Assembly (NCBI RefSeq): GCF_017309955.1
Contig: NZ_CP021247.1
Coordinates: forward strand, 310,001 to 374,000
Direction of reading: 5' to 3'
From: Novosphingobium sp. KA1
GTDB taxonomy: Bacteria; Pseudomonadota; Alphaproteobacteria; Sphingomonadales; Sphingomonadaceae
DNA length: 64,000 bases
A model generated the notes under the pieces. It worked only from the letters and a program-made list of their open reading frames with translations. It searched no databases and was not told where the DNA came from. Of this stretch, positions 1 to 8,143 are shown piece after piece; position 1 is the first letter of the stretch; every line of letters starts with the position of its first letter. A program made the position numbers and the translations under genes.

Positions 1-608
1 CGAGTCTCGAAACGGTCCAGCCGAACCTCGCGGACCCGGCGCAGCGGCTCGATCGCCTCTGGGTTGACCCCGCCCCCGACCACCAGCTCCACCCCGCGCC
101 GCCGTGCCTCCTCGGCGACCTCCACGACATAGCGGGTCATCTCGTCGCTGTTCACGAAGTCCCGCTTGAAGCCCATCGACCCGGCAAAATCGACCCGTCC
201 GAACACCATGCCGACCCGGCCGACTTCCGCCTTGGCGCCGATCTCGTCGAGATGGCCGAAGGCGTAGCGGGTCTCGACATTGAACAGGAAGCGGGTGTCG
301 GCCTGTTCATCGCGCGCGAAGACCCTGTCCTTGGCAGCGATGTACTTGGACAGCGCATAAGGCGTCTCGACCATGGGAGCTATCACGTAGTCGACGCCGA
401 ACTGCCGCGCCTCGATCAGGTCGCGCACCGCTTCGCAGCCGCCGATCTTGAGGCCGACACCCAGGTCCGCCCGCCGTGCGATCTCCAGCAGCCGCAGCAA
501 TTCATCACTGCGGGTGCCTTCGGCCTCAAACTCCGCCTTGACCGCGACGACCCCATAGTCGCGCGCCGCCTTGAGGGTTTCGAACATCGCTCTTTCGGTC
601 TGGTTCAC
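1..608 (-). CDS. HpcH/HpaI aldolase/citrate lyase family protein (3' end missing)
   Basis: Open frame running off the window edge; about 202 residues are visible. It begins with GTG at 608 behind a GAGGAGAG ribosome site, and its GTG overlaps the TGA of the 3-dehydrase gene (GTGA), so it is translationally coupled as the last visible gene of the CDP-sugar operon. Recognisable stretches are [18 protein letters not shown] near the start, [12 protein letters not shown] about residue 70, and FNVETRYAF followed by [13 protein letters not shown], which fit the TIM-barrel aldolase/citrate-lyase fold that binds a metal and 2-oxo acid substrates. Family members occur in O-antigen clusters next to rfbFGH. 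The actual substrate is unknown; it may act on a 2-oxo-acid precursor of a branched or acylated sugar. Confidence 0.75.
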   Translation of the reverse strand, partial: MNQTERAMFETLKAARDYGVVAVKAEFEAEGTRSDELLRLLEIARRADLGVGLKIGGCEAVRDLIEARQFGVDYVIAPMVETPYALSKYIAAKDRVFARDEQADTRFLFNVETRYAFGHLDEIGAKAEVGRVGMVFGRVDFAGSMGFKRDFVNSDEMTRYVVEVAEEARRRGVELVVGGGVNPEAIEPLRRVREVRLDRFET

Positions 609-2065
609 TGTGCTCTCCTCTCGTCGTGGGCTTGGCGGCCCCGTCGCGATGGGCCGGCAACCTTCCCGCAGCCGCGCAGGAAAGCCGCCATGGTCTCGAC
701 GGTGTAATGGAGGTGCGCCGGTTCAAGCCCGGGATAGAGGCCGATCCAGAAGCAATTGGTGGTCACGAGATCGGCATTCGCCAGGCTGCCCGAGACCCGG
801 TAATTCCGATCCTTCATGTAAGGCTGCCGCAGCAGATTGCCGCCGAACAGCAGCCGCGTACCGATCCGGTGCGCGTCGAGATGCTTGACCAGGTCATCGC
901 GTGTCACGCCGCTTTCCGGACGAATGGTAATCGGATAGCCGAACCACGAAGGGTCGCTGCCCGGCGTTGCGCGCGGCAGGATGAAGACATCCTCGAAGGG
1001 CGTGAGCATTTCGGTCAGCAGCGCGAAATTGGCGCGCCGCGCGGCAATGAAATCGTCGAGCCGATCCAGTTGTGCCAGCCCGACGGCCGCCTGCATGTCG
1101 GTGATCTTCAGATTGTAGCCCGCGTGACTGTAGGTATACTTGTGGTCGTATCCCGCCGGCAGGCTGCCAAGCCGGCGCGCGAAGCGCTTGCCGCAGGTAT
1201 TGTCCATGCCCGGCGCGCACCAGCAATCCCGTCCCCAGTCGCGCATGGATTCGATCACCCGCTTCAACCGGGGCTTCTGCGTGAACACCGCGCCTCCCTC
1301 GCCCATGGTGATATGGTGCGCGGGATAGAAGCTGAGTGTACCGATATCGCCGAAGGTACCGACCCCGCGCCCCTGCTCCTTGAGGCCGTCTCCATGCCAT
1401 GTCGCGCCCAGGGCATCGCAGCAGTCCTCCACGACAAAAAGCCCGTACTTGCGCGCCACCCGCATGACTTCATCGAGGTCGAAAGGGTTGCCCAGCGTAT
1501 GCGCCAGCATGATGGCGCGGGTGCGGTCGCTGACCGCCGCCTCGATGCGTTCCGACAGGACGTTGTAGGTCGGCACGTCAACGTCCACGAAGACCGGCAC
1601 CAGCCCATACTGCAATGCGGGGTTCACCGTGGTCGGAAACCCGGTGGCAACGGTGATGACTTCGTCACCGGGCCTCAGTGCCTCGTCCCTCAGATAATGC
1701 GAGGTCAGGCTGGACAGTGCCAGAAGGTTGGCCGAGGAGCCCGAATTGGTCGTGAGCACATGAGCCACCCCCAGTTGCCTGGCCAGACGTTCCTCGAAGG
1801 CGCTGTTGAACCGTCCGGTCGTCAACCAGAAGTCGAGCGCGGATTCGACAAGGAACTGCATCTCCTGCGCTCCGTAGACCTTGCCCGAAACGGGAACCGG
1901 GCTCTGTCCGGGAACGAACGGACGCGGCGCGTGGAAGCGGCGGGCATAGTCGCCAGTGAGGGCAAGGATGCGTGCGCGCAGTTCCGCTTCATTGTCGCCG
2001 CCATCACCCGCGTCGTCATTGCCTTCATCGCCCCCCCTCAACACGCGCCTCGACACACTCCGCAT
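605..2065 (-). CDS. rfbH: CDP-4-dehydro-6-deoxyglucose 3-dehydrase (E1), 5' end probably frameshifted
   Basis: PLP- and [2Fe-2S]-dependent dehydrase that removes the 3-hydroxyl of CDP-4-keto-6-deoxyglucose on the way to 3,6-dideoxyhexoses. The family signature [14 protein letters not shown] is present; in this family a His replaces the usual PLP-binding Lys. The CWC...C cluster ligands lie in [16 protein letters not shown]. Family similarity starts near [17 protein letters not shown], about 28 codons into this frame. ATG 2065 has no good ribosome site. A better start exists at ATG 2177 in another frame: it overlaps the rfbG stop (ATGA) and sits behind GGAAGGA. That frame joins this one if one G is removed from the G7 run at 2031-2037. 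The gene ends in a GTGA overlap with the aldolase gene. Function is sure; the N-terminus is not. Confidence 0.9.
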   Translation of the reverse strand: MRSVSRRVLRGGDEGNDDAGDGGDNEAELRARILALTGDYARRFHAPRPFVPGQSPVPVSGKVYGAQEMQFLVESALDFWLTTGRFNSAFEERLARQLGVAHVLTTNSGSSANLLALSSLTSHYLRDEALRPGDEVITVATGFPTTVNPALQYGLVPVFVDVDVPTYNVLSERIEAAVSDRTRAIMLAHTLGNPFDLDEVMRVARKYGLFVVEDCCDALGATWHGDGLKEQGRGVGTFGDIGTLSFYPAHHITMGEGGAVFTQKPRLKRVIESMRDWGRDCWCAPGMDNTCGKRFARRLGSLPAGYDHKYTYSHAGYNLKITDMQAAVGLAQLDRLDDFIAARRANFALLTEMLTPFEDVFILPRATPGSDPSWFGYPITIRPESGVTRDDLVKHLDAHRIGTRLLFGGNLLRQPYMKDRNYRVSGSLANADLVTTNCFWIGLYPGLEPAHLHYTVETMAAFLRGCGKVAGPSRRGRQAHDERRAQ

Positions 2066-2177
2066 CCCGCGAAGTCACTTCGCAACGCGTCCCTTCTTCG
2101 GCAAAAAACATCCCGGATATCGCTGTGCCATCGCTACGCGCCAGGTCGTTCACGGGCTCCGTCAGCGGATCGGTCAT
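2025..2177 (-). other. Probable true 5' segment of rfbH, out of frame with the rest
   Basis: A 50-codon frame from ATG 2177 that overlaps the rfbG stop codon (ATGA) and has a strong GGAAGGA ribosome site. It ends in TGA immediately after the G7 run. Its last residues (RVEGG) continue as [11 protein letters not shown] of the rfbH frame if the tract has six G instead of seven. This is either a frameshift mutation, a sequencing error, or a slippage-prone switch; it is unlikely to be an independent gene. Confidence 0.6.
2031..2037 (-). repeat. G7 homopolymer at the rfbH frameshift point
   Basis: Seven consecutive C on the plus strand (G on the coding strand) lie exactly where the coupled upstream frame and the main rfbH frame separate. 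Loss of one G would give one continuous open frame from 2177 to 605 of about 523 residues. Such tracts slip during replication, so this could be a phase-variable contingency tract or an assembly error. Confidence 0.6.
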
Positions 2178-3388
2178 GACAGGTATCCTTCCACGATCGC
2201 TTCGCCCCCGCCGTGAGCGCCCTCGGGCACGCTGCCAGTTGCGGGGCCAGTTACGGGAACAGTCTCGAGGCTGGGCACAGGGACAACCTTCCCCTCGGGC
2301 AATCCGGAATGGCGGCAAAAGCTCTCGATCTGCCCCAGCATGATCTCGCAGGCATCACCGCCGCCCCACACCAAACGGTGCCAGTCCACCACGAAATCCA
2401 GTGCCGCAGCGAGATCGAGCCGGGGATGCCAGCCTAGTTCGCTGCGCGCCCGCGCACAGTCGAGCTTGAGCACCCCCGCCTCGTGCGGCGTGGTGCCCGC
2501 CGCTACTATGGGCGTGTCCCAGCCCGGCGTCCCCCAGCGCTCGGTCAGGCGATCCGCCACCCAGGCAACCGGGCGAACATCGGTCTCTGCCGGACCGAAA
2601 TTCCATCCCGTCGCCACCTGCGCGTCCCCTGCCAGCATCCTTTCGGCAAGGATCAGGTACCCGTGCAGCGCATCGAGCACGTGCTGCCACGGCCGGATCG
2701 CCGCCGGGTTGCGGATCATCGGCCGCCGTCCCGCCGCCAGAGCACGCAAGATGTCCGGCACCAACCGGTCCTGCGCCCAGTCGCCGCCGCCGATCACATT
2801 GCCGGCCCGCGCCGAGGCGACCAGCACCTGAAGACCTGCCGCACTTTCCCCGCCAAAGAAGCTGCGCCGCCACGCCGAGATCGCCAGTTCGGCGGCGCCC
2901 TTGCTGCTGGAATAGGGATCGTGTCCGCCCATCGCGTCGTTTTCACGATAGGGCCAGGGCCACTCATTGTTCTCGTAGCACTTGTCGCTCGTCACGCAGA
3001 GTACCGCACGCAGCGAAGGAAGATCACGGCACGCGTCGAGCAGATGAACGGTGCCCTGCACATTGGTGGCCCATGTCTCCACGGGAGTTCGGTAGCTTTC
3101 GCGCACCAAGGGCTGCGCGGCGAGATGGAACACCACTTCCGGATCTGCCGTGCGCAAGGCCATGCCAAGCGCCTCGCGGTCGCGCAGGTCACCCTCGACA
3201 TGATCGATCCGACTTTCCAGCCCCGCCTGCCAGAACAGCGCGTCCCCTTGCGCCGGCAGCGCAAAGCCGGAAACCTTCGCCCCCATCGCATCGAGCCAGA
3301 GCGCCAGCCAGGTGCCCTTGAAGCCGGTATGCCCGGTCACCAAAACCCGGCGGCCGTGCCACGCCGATGGCATTACCAGCGCTTCCAT
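2174..3388 (-). CDS. rfbG: CDP-glucose 4,6-dehydratase
   Basis: Extended short-chain dehydrogenase that converts CDP-glucose to CDP-4-keto-6-deoxyglucose with bound NAD, the second step of the 3,6-dideoxyhexose pathway. The nucleotide-binding motif GHTGFKG is near residue 20 and the catalytic Tyr/Lys pair is in YSSSKGAAE. At 404 residues it is longer than the usual ~360 because of a C-terminal tail rich in Pro, Val and Gly. ATG 3388 follows AAAGGTG. ATG 3373 (five codons on) is an alternative that overlaps the rfbF stop as TAATG. The downstream stop overlaps the ATGA of the probable rfbH start, so the operon is translationally coupled. Confidence 0.92.
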   Translation of the reverse strand: MEALVMPSAWHGRRVLVTGHTGFKGTWLALWLDAMGAKVSGFALPAQGDALFWQAGLESRIDHVEGDLRDREALGMALRTADPEVVFHLAAQPLVRESYRTPVETWATNVQGTVHLLDACRDLPSLRAVLCVTSDKCYENNEWPWPYRENDAMGGHDPYSSSKGAAELAISAWRRSFFGGESAAGLQVLVASARAGNVIGGGDWAQDRLVPDILRALAAGRRPMIRNPAAIRPWQHVLDALHGYLILAERMLAGDAQVATGWNFGPAETDVRPVAWVADRLTERWGTPGWDTPIVAAGTTPHEAGVLKLDCARARSELGWHPRLDLAAALDFVVDWHRLVWGGGDACEIMLGQIESFCRHSGLPEGKVVPVPSLETVPVTGPATGSVPEGAHGGGEAIVEGYLS

Positions 3389-4152
3389 GGGGCACCTTTC
3401 TGCCAGTGATCCTCCAGCGTCTGACGGTCGCGCAGCGTATCCATCGGTTGCCAGAAGCCGCGGTGGACATAGGCGGCAAGATCACCATCCTGGGCGAGCG
3501 TTTCCAGCGGCTCCCGCTCCCACAAGGTGTCCTCGCCATCGATCAGGTCGATCACTTCGGGCTGCAACACGAAAAAGCCGCCATTGATCAGCCCGCCGTC
3601 CCCTTCGGGCTTTTCGCGAAAACCGGTGACGCGCGCACTGCCCAGCGCAGCATCGAATTCCAGCGCACCGAAGCGTCCCGGCGGCGCCACGGCGGTGATC
3701 GTGGCCCGGCGTCCATGAGTCCGGTGAAAATCGATCAGCGCGCCGATATCGACATCGGAGACACCATCACCATACGTGAAGCAGAACGGTTCCTCATCCT
3801 CCAGGTAGTGGCGCACGGCACGCAGCCTGCCGCCGGTCTGGGTATGGGCGCCGGTATCGACCAAGGTAATCCGCCAGGGCTCACACCAGTTGCGGTGCAC
3901 GGCCACATGGTTGTTCGCGAGGTTTATCGTCACATCCGAGGCGTGAAGAAAGTAATTCGCGAAAAATTCCTTGATCACATAGCCCTTGTAACCAAGGCAT
4001 ATGATGAAATCATCGACACCGAAGCTCGAATAGATTTTCATGATGTGCCAGATGATCGGCATGCCGCCGATTTCGACCATCAGCTTGGGCCTGACGACGG
4101 TTTCCTCCCCCAGTCGCGTGCCCAGTCCGCCTGCAAGAATGACAGCTTTCAA
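3373..4152 (-). CDS. rfbF: Glucose-1-phosphate cytidylyltransferase
   Basis: Makes CDP-glucose from CTP and glucose 1-phosphate, the entry step for CDP-activated deoxysugars. The nucleotidyltransferase signature MKAVILAGGLGTRLGEE is at the extreme N-terminus, followed by RPKLMVEIGGMP; 259 residues is normal length. It is the first gene of the visible rfbF-rfbG-rfbH-aldolase operon and overlaps rfbG. The 280 bp upstream (4153-4432) hold no gene and are less GC-rich than the neighbours; the operon promoter probably lies there, but I could not fix a site. Confidence 0.93.
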   Translation of the reverse strand: MKAVILAGGLGTRLGEETVVRPKLMVEIGGMPIIWHIMKIYSSFGVDDFIICLGYKGYVIKEFFANYFLHASDVTINLANNHVAVHRNWCEPWRITLVDTGAHTQTGGRLRAVRHYLEDEEPFCFTYGDGVSDVDIGALIDFHRTHGRRATITAVAPPGRFGALEFDAALGSARVTGFREKPEGDGGLINGGFFVLQPEVIDLIDGEDTLWEREPLETLAQDGDLAAYVHRGFWQPMDTLRDRQTLEDHWQKGAPWKRW

Positions 4153-4432
4153 CGAACCGCCCCCGCCGAAAACGGGCTGAACACGCCAAGTAAATCCCTG
4201 AATGGAATTCCGCTTTTTCAGCCCTCAGGCACAAAAGCTATCGGCAAGCGTGGAAACGACTCAATCGACAGTTCATCCGAATTGAGGCTAACAGCCAACT
4301 TTCCAACCAAGCCCCGCTGCATTGATTGCTGCACGGCAGCATGGCGCTGCCGCCAGCGCGGAAATCCAGGCAACCTCCGTTACGGACATATTTGGCACCG
4401 CTGGACACCATTCGCCCCTTCCCCGAGGCGAA

Positions 4433-5341
4433 TCAGGCTGCCGCCCCCACGATGAGCGCGCCCATCGGCCCGGCATCGTCGCCCAGTGCCGGCGGCACGC
4501 AGATCCGCTCCAGCGCCTCGGCCGTGCAATCGCGCAGATAACCGCCCAGCAGCGCCGGCATCAGCGCTCGGGCCGCAGGCAGGAGATGCGGCTGGCGATT
4601 GGCCACGCCGCCGCCGACAACGATGCGCTGCGCGGAAAGCGTCAGCACCAGCATGGTCAGAAGCTCCGCCAGGTCACTGGCCGCGGCCGCCCATGCCGGA
4701 TCGTCAGGCCCAACCGCGCCGGGATGGCGACCGAACCGCGCCGCCAGCGCCGGACCGCTCAGCAGCCCTTCGATGCAGTCGCCATGGAACGGGCAGGCCC
4801 CGGCGAACCCATCGCCCGCTGCACGGCGCAGGCGCACATGGCCGACTTCGGGATGGAGCAGTCCGTGGACCGGCGCGCCATTGACCAGCACCCCGACGCC
4901 GACCCCGGTGCCCACGGTGATGTAGGCTGCCGTCGGACAGTCACGCGCCGCGCCGAAACGGTACTCCGCCAGCGCCGCGGCATTGACGTCGGTATCGAGA
5001 CCGACCGGACAGCCGAGCGCACGCTGCAGCACGCCGGCAATATCCGTCCCCGCCCAGCCGGGCTTCGGAGTTTCCAGCATGAAACCGAAGTCGCGCGCCT
5101 CGCGGGTGACGCGGATAGGCCCGAAACTGGCGACGCCCAAGGAAAAAACCTGCCCCGCCTCGCACCATGGCCGGATCGTCTCGATCGCACGCCCCAGCGT
5201 CTCCTCCGGCGTAGTGGTCGGATATTCGATCCGCCGTTCGATCGCCCCGGGACAGCCAAGCACAACGACCGTCTTGGTGCCACCCAGTTCGATTCCGGCG
5301 ACCGGACCCACGCGGCCCGGCTCTGCATTGATACCTGTCAT
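4433..5341 (-). CDS. ROK-family sugar kinase, probable fructokinase
   Basis: Cytoplasmic ATP-dependent sugar kinase of 302 residues. The ATP-binding start GIELGGTKT is near residue 18. The ROK zinc site is visible as CPFHGDCIEG, preceded by GHVRLRR, a pattern typical of ROK fructokinases (CPFHGDC-EGL-SGPA). ATG 5341 follows a GGAGCG ribosome site. It is divergent from an MFS sugar transporter and lies near a LacI regulator, suggesting phosphorylation of fructose, or of another hexose, released from an imported sugar. No glycoside hydrolase is next to it, so the substrate is inferred. Confidence 0.85.
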   Translation of the reverse strand: MTGINAEPGRVGPVAGIELGGTKTVVVLGCPGAIERRIEYPTTTPEETLGRAIETIRPWCEAGQVFSLGVASFGPIRVTREARDFGFMLETPKPGWAGTDIAGVLQRALGCPVGLDTDVNAAALAEYRFGAARDCPTAAYITVGTGVGVGVLVNGAPVHGLLHPEVGHVRLRRAAGDGFAGACPFHGDCIEGLLSGPALAARFGRHPGAVGPDDPAWAAAASDLAELLTMLVLTLSAQRIVVGGGVANRQPHLLPAARALMPALLGGYLRDCTAEALERICVPPALGDDAGPMGALIVGAAA

Positions 5342-5475
5342 GCCCGCGCTCCTGCCAGCGTCCGCGCCCGCTCACAAGCCACCCTACGAGCAGGCGCGTG
5401 AAACCGCGCCTCTTCCGCATCTCCACCTAGCACGCAAGGAGCGCGCTGCTGACGGTTTTCTGGCAGGGAAGCACG

Positions 5476-6777
5476 ATGAAGCCCCGCCTTCCCCTTTTGC
5501 GCATTCTCGAAATGAACCTGGGCTTCTTCGGCGTGCAATTCAGTTTCGGGCTGCAACAGGCCAACATCGGGCCGATCTACGCCTATCTCGGCGCCAGCGA
5601 GGCGGCGATGCCGCTGCTATGGCTGGCGGGCCCGATAACCGGCCTGCTTGTCCAGCCGCTCGTCGGCGCGCTCAGCGACCGTACGGTCTCGCCGCTCGGC
5701 AAGCGAGCACCCTGGTTCCTGCTCGGCGCGGCGATCTGTTCGGCCTGCCTTTTCGCGATGCCCTACAGCTCTGCGTTATGGATGGCGGCGGGGCTGCTGT
5801 GGCTGCTCGATGCCGGCAACAACATCACCATGGAGCCCTACCGCGCCTATGTCGCCGACCGGCTCGACGCGGAACAGCAGGCGCTCGGCTTCCTCACCCA
5901 GAGCGCCTTTACCGGACTGGCCCAGACCCTGGCCTATCTCACCCCGTCCCTGCTTTCCGCACTGCTCGACCGTGCACTGCTGGATGCCAATGGCGTTCCC
6001 ACCGCCGTTCGTCTGGCGTTCGGGCTCGGCGCGTTGATCTCGCTGACGAGCGCCCTCTATTCCGTATGGCGCGTGCCCGAATTGCCGGCGCCGGTACCGC
6101 CGAACGACATGAAAGCCACCTGGCGCCCGCTGCTGGCCGAGATCGCCGACGCCCTGCGCGAGATGCCGCCCGCACTGCGGCAACTGGCGCTTGCCATGCT
6201 GTTTCAATGGTATGCGATGTTTGCCTACTGGCAATATGTGCCCTTCGCGCTGGCGCGCGCGCTTCACGGCACTTCGGATGCGCATTCCCCGGCTTTCCGC
6301 GCCGCCGTGATGACCGCCCAGCAACTCGGCGCCTTGTATAATCTGGTCGCCTTCGCCGCCGCGCTGGCCATGGTCCCCGCGGTAGGCCGCTACGGCGCGC
6401 GCGGCGTCCAGACCATCTGCCTGGCCGCTGCGGGATTGGGCATGCTGGCGCTGCCGGCGATCACCTCCCCGGCGTGGCTCATCGCCCCGATGCTGGGTAT
6501 CGGCCTGGGCTGGGCAGGCATGATGGGCAACAACTACGTCCTGCTGGCCGCCGCGGTCCCGGCCCGGCGGACCGGGGTCTACATGGGTCTTTGCAATATT
6601 TTAATTGTCCTCCCGATGCTGTTGGAGACAGTGACCCTGCCCCTGCTCTACGAGCCGGTCCTGCGCGGGGATCCTCGCAAGGTGCTGGTTCTGGCGGGGC
6701 TGCTCCTGCTGGCCGGGGCGCTGGCGATGCGTTTCGTAGGCACGAAACCGGATCCAGCCGAACGACACCAGGCCTGA
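5476..6777 (+). CDS. MFS sugar transporter of the sucrose/glycoside symporter type
   Basis: Inner-membrane protein of 433 residues with about 12 hydrophobic segments. The loop 2-3 motif GALSDRTVSPLGKRAPW is the MFS signature as found in sucrose and glycoside-cation symporters (SLC45/GPH-like), which have FGL-QQ-NI near the N-terminus, as here. ATG 5476 follows GGGAAG. Divergent from the kinase and followed 71 bp later by the LacI regulator. The expected role is proton-coupled uptake of a disaccharide or glycoside; the substrate is not determinable from sequence. Confidence 0.85.
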   Translation: MKPRLPLLRILEMNLGFFGVQFSFGLQQANIGPIYAYLGASEAAMPLLWLAGPITGLLVQPLVGALSDRTVSPLGKRAPWFLLGAAICSACLFAMPYSSALWMAAGLLWLLDAGNNITMEPYRAYVADRLDAEQQALGFLTQSAFTGLAQTLAYLTPSLLSALLDRALLDANGVPTAVRLAFGLGALISLTSALYSVWRVPELPAPVPPNDMKATWRPLLAEIADALREMPPALRQLALAMLFQWYAMFAYWQYVPFALARALHGTSDAHSPAFRAAVMTAQQLGALYNLVAFAAALAMVPAVGRYGARGVQTICLAAAGLGMLALPAITSPAWLIAPMLGIGLGWAGMMGNNYVLLAAAVPARRTGVYMGLCNILIVLPMLLETVTLPLLYEPVLRGDPRKVLVLAGLLLLAGALAMRFVGTKPDPAERHQA

Positions 6778-6781
6778 ACAA

Positions 6782-6804
6782 CCGCCGGAAGTTCTTCCGG
6801 GCGG
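6782..6804 (+). terminator. Hairpin after the MFS gene
   Basis: CCGGAAG-TT-CTTCCGG inverted repeat flanked by CCG/GCGG, starting 5 bp after the MFS stop codon and followed by CGTTTC. Terminator-like, with a poor T tract. Confidence 0.45.
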
Positions 6805-6848
6805 CGTTTCAAGCTGTTAAGATCGAACTATACGGAAAATTGGGGGAT

Positions 6849-7916
6849 ATGGCAGGACACAACGATCGCGACCGTCGGAACGACGCACCTCGCGCGGAAA
6901 CCGGCGCTCGGGGCGAAGTGCGCACTCTGGCCGACATCGCGCGGCTGGCCGGCGTATCCGCGGGCACGGTGTCGCGCGCGCTGGCCGGCAAGTCGCTGGT
7001 CAATGTCGAAACCCGCGAACGAATTCGCGCGCTGGCACGCCAGCACGGCTTCCGCCCCAATCAGATGGCCAGCAAGCTGCGCTCGCGCCGCACCGGCGTG
7101 ATCGGCGTGGTGATCCCGCTCGGCCATGAAAAGCGCCAGCACATCTCCGATCCGTTCTTCCTCACCCTGCTCGGCCATCTGGCCGACGAACTGACCGAAA
7201 GCGGCTACGACCTCATGCTGAGCCGCGCGATCCCCGACGGGACAAGCGACTGGCTGGAACGCATGACCGGCTCTGGCATGGTCGACGGGGTCATCATCAT
7301 CGGTCAGTCGAACCAGTTCGATGTGATCGAACAGGTCGCCGCCACCTATCGCCCGCTGGTGGTCTGGGGGCACTGCCGCAAGGGCCAGACCCACTGCGTG
7401 GTCGGCACCGACAACGAGGCGGGCGGGCGCCTTGCCGCCAGCCACCTGATCGAGGCTGGCGCACGGCGATTGATCTTCCTGGGCGACACCTCCGGGATCG
7501 AGATCGCCACCCGCTTTCGCGGCGCCGCCGCCGCCGCCCAGCAGGCCGGCGTGCCGTTATCGCATGTCTCGGCTGGGCTGGCGGGCGAGGAGATGGGGCC
7601 CCAGATCCGCGCCGCGCTTGCGGAAATGGACCTTGGCATCGACGGGATCGTCGCCGCTACCGACCTTATCGCCATGTCGGCGCTGCGCACGCTGCATGAA
7701 ACCGGGCGCAGCGTACCGGACGATGTCCAGATCATCGGCTTCGACGATCTCCCGCTCGCCGCGCAGACGATGCCGCCGCTCACCACCATCCGGCAGGAAA
7801 TCGCGCTCGGCGCCCGGCGCATGGTCGAACGGCTCAAGGCCCGGATCGAAGGCGAAGATGCCCACAGCCTCGTCATGGAACCCCGACTGGTGCGCAGGGC
7901 CAGCACGCGCGGGTAA
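6849..7916 (+). CDS. LacI-family transcriptional regulator
   Basis: Sugar-responsive repressor of 355 residues. After a 20-residue polar leader comes the LacI helix-turn-helix and hinge (TLADIARLAGVSAGTVSRAL, then RPNQMASKLRSRRTG), followed by a periplasmic-binding-protein-like effector domain ending in the usual IGFDDLPLA...TTIRQ segment. ATG 6849 is chosen because it follows GGGGG and is the first start before the helix-turn-helix; the frame stays open further upstream inside the MFS gene but has no domain there. It probably controls the adjacent divergent kinase/transporter pair. I found no convincing operator palindrome in 5342-5475. Confidence 0.9.
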   Translation: MAGHNDRDRRNDAPRAETGARGEVRTLADIARLAGVSAGTVSRALAGKSLVNVETRERIRALARQHGFRPNQMASKLRSRRTGVIGVVIPLGHEKRQHISDPFFLTLLGHLADELTESGYDLMLSRAIPDGTSDWLERMTGSGMVDGVIIIGQSNQFDVIEQVAATYRPLVVWGHCRKGQTHCVVGTDNEAGGRLAASHLIEAGARRLIFLGDTSGIEIATRFRGAAAAAQQAGVPLSHVSAGLAGEEMGPQIRAALAEMDLGIDGIVAATDLIAMSALRTLHETGRSVPDDVQIIGFDDLPLAAQTMPPLTTIRQEIALGARRMVERLKARIEGEDAHSLVMEPRLVRRASTRG

Positions 7917-8143
7917 GGAGCCGCTTACGCACCCGTCGAATGTGTCATTTTCGTTGGCCTTTTCAGTGTGCTTGCAGGAATTCGCCACTTGCCCCTTTCG
8001 AACCTCCAACCTTGCCGCTAAGCATTTCGGATGAGGGCGGGCGCCCCCGTTGCGGCTTGGCGGCCGTGCCGGGCAAGGCAACCGGGAAATGACGACATAG
8101 AGGGAAGGACGAGCGTGACTCGGGACCTTGGCGGCGAGGCGCA

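Noticed and set aside
605..2179. Whole-length plus-strand frame of 517 codons opposite rfbH
   Set aside because: Antisense shadow of a conserved enzyme gene.
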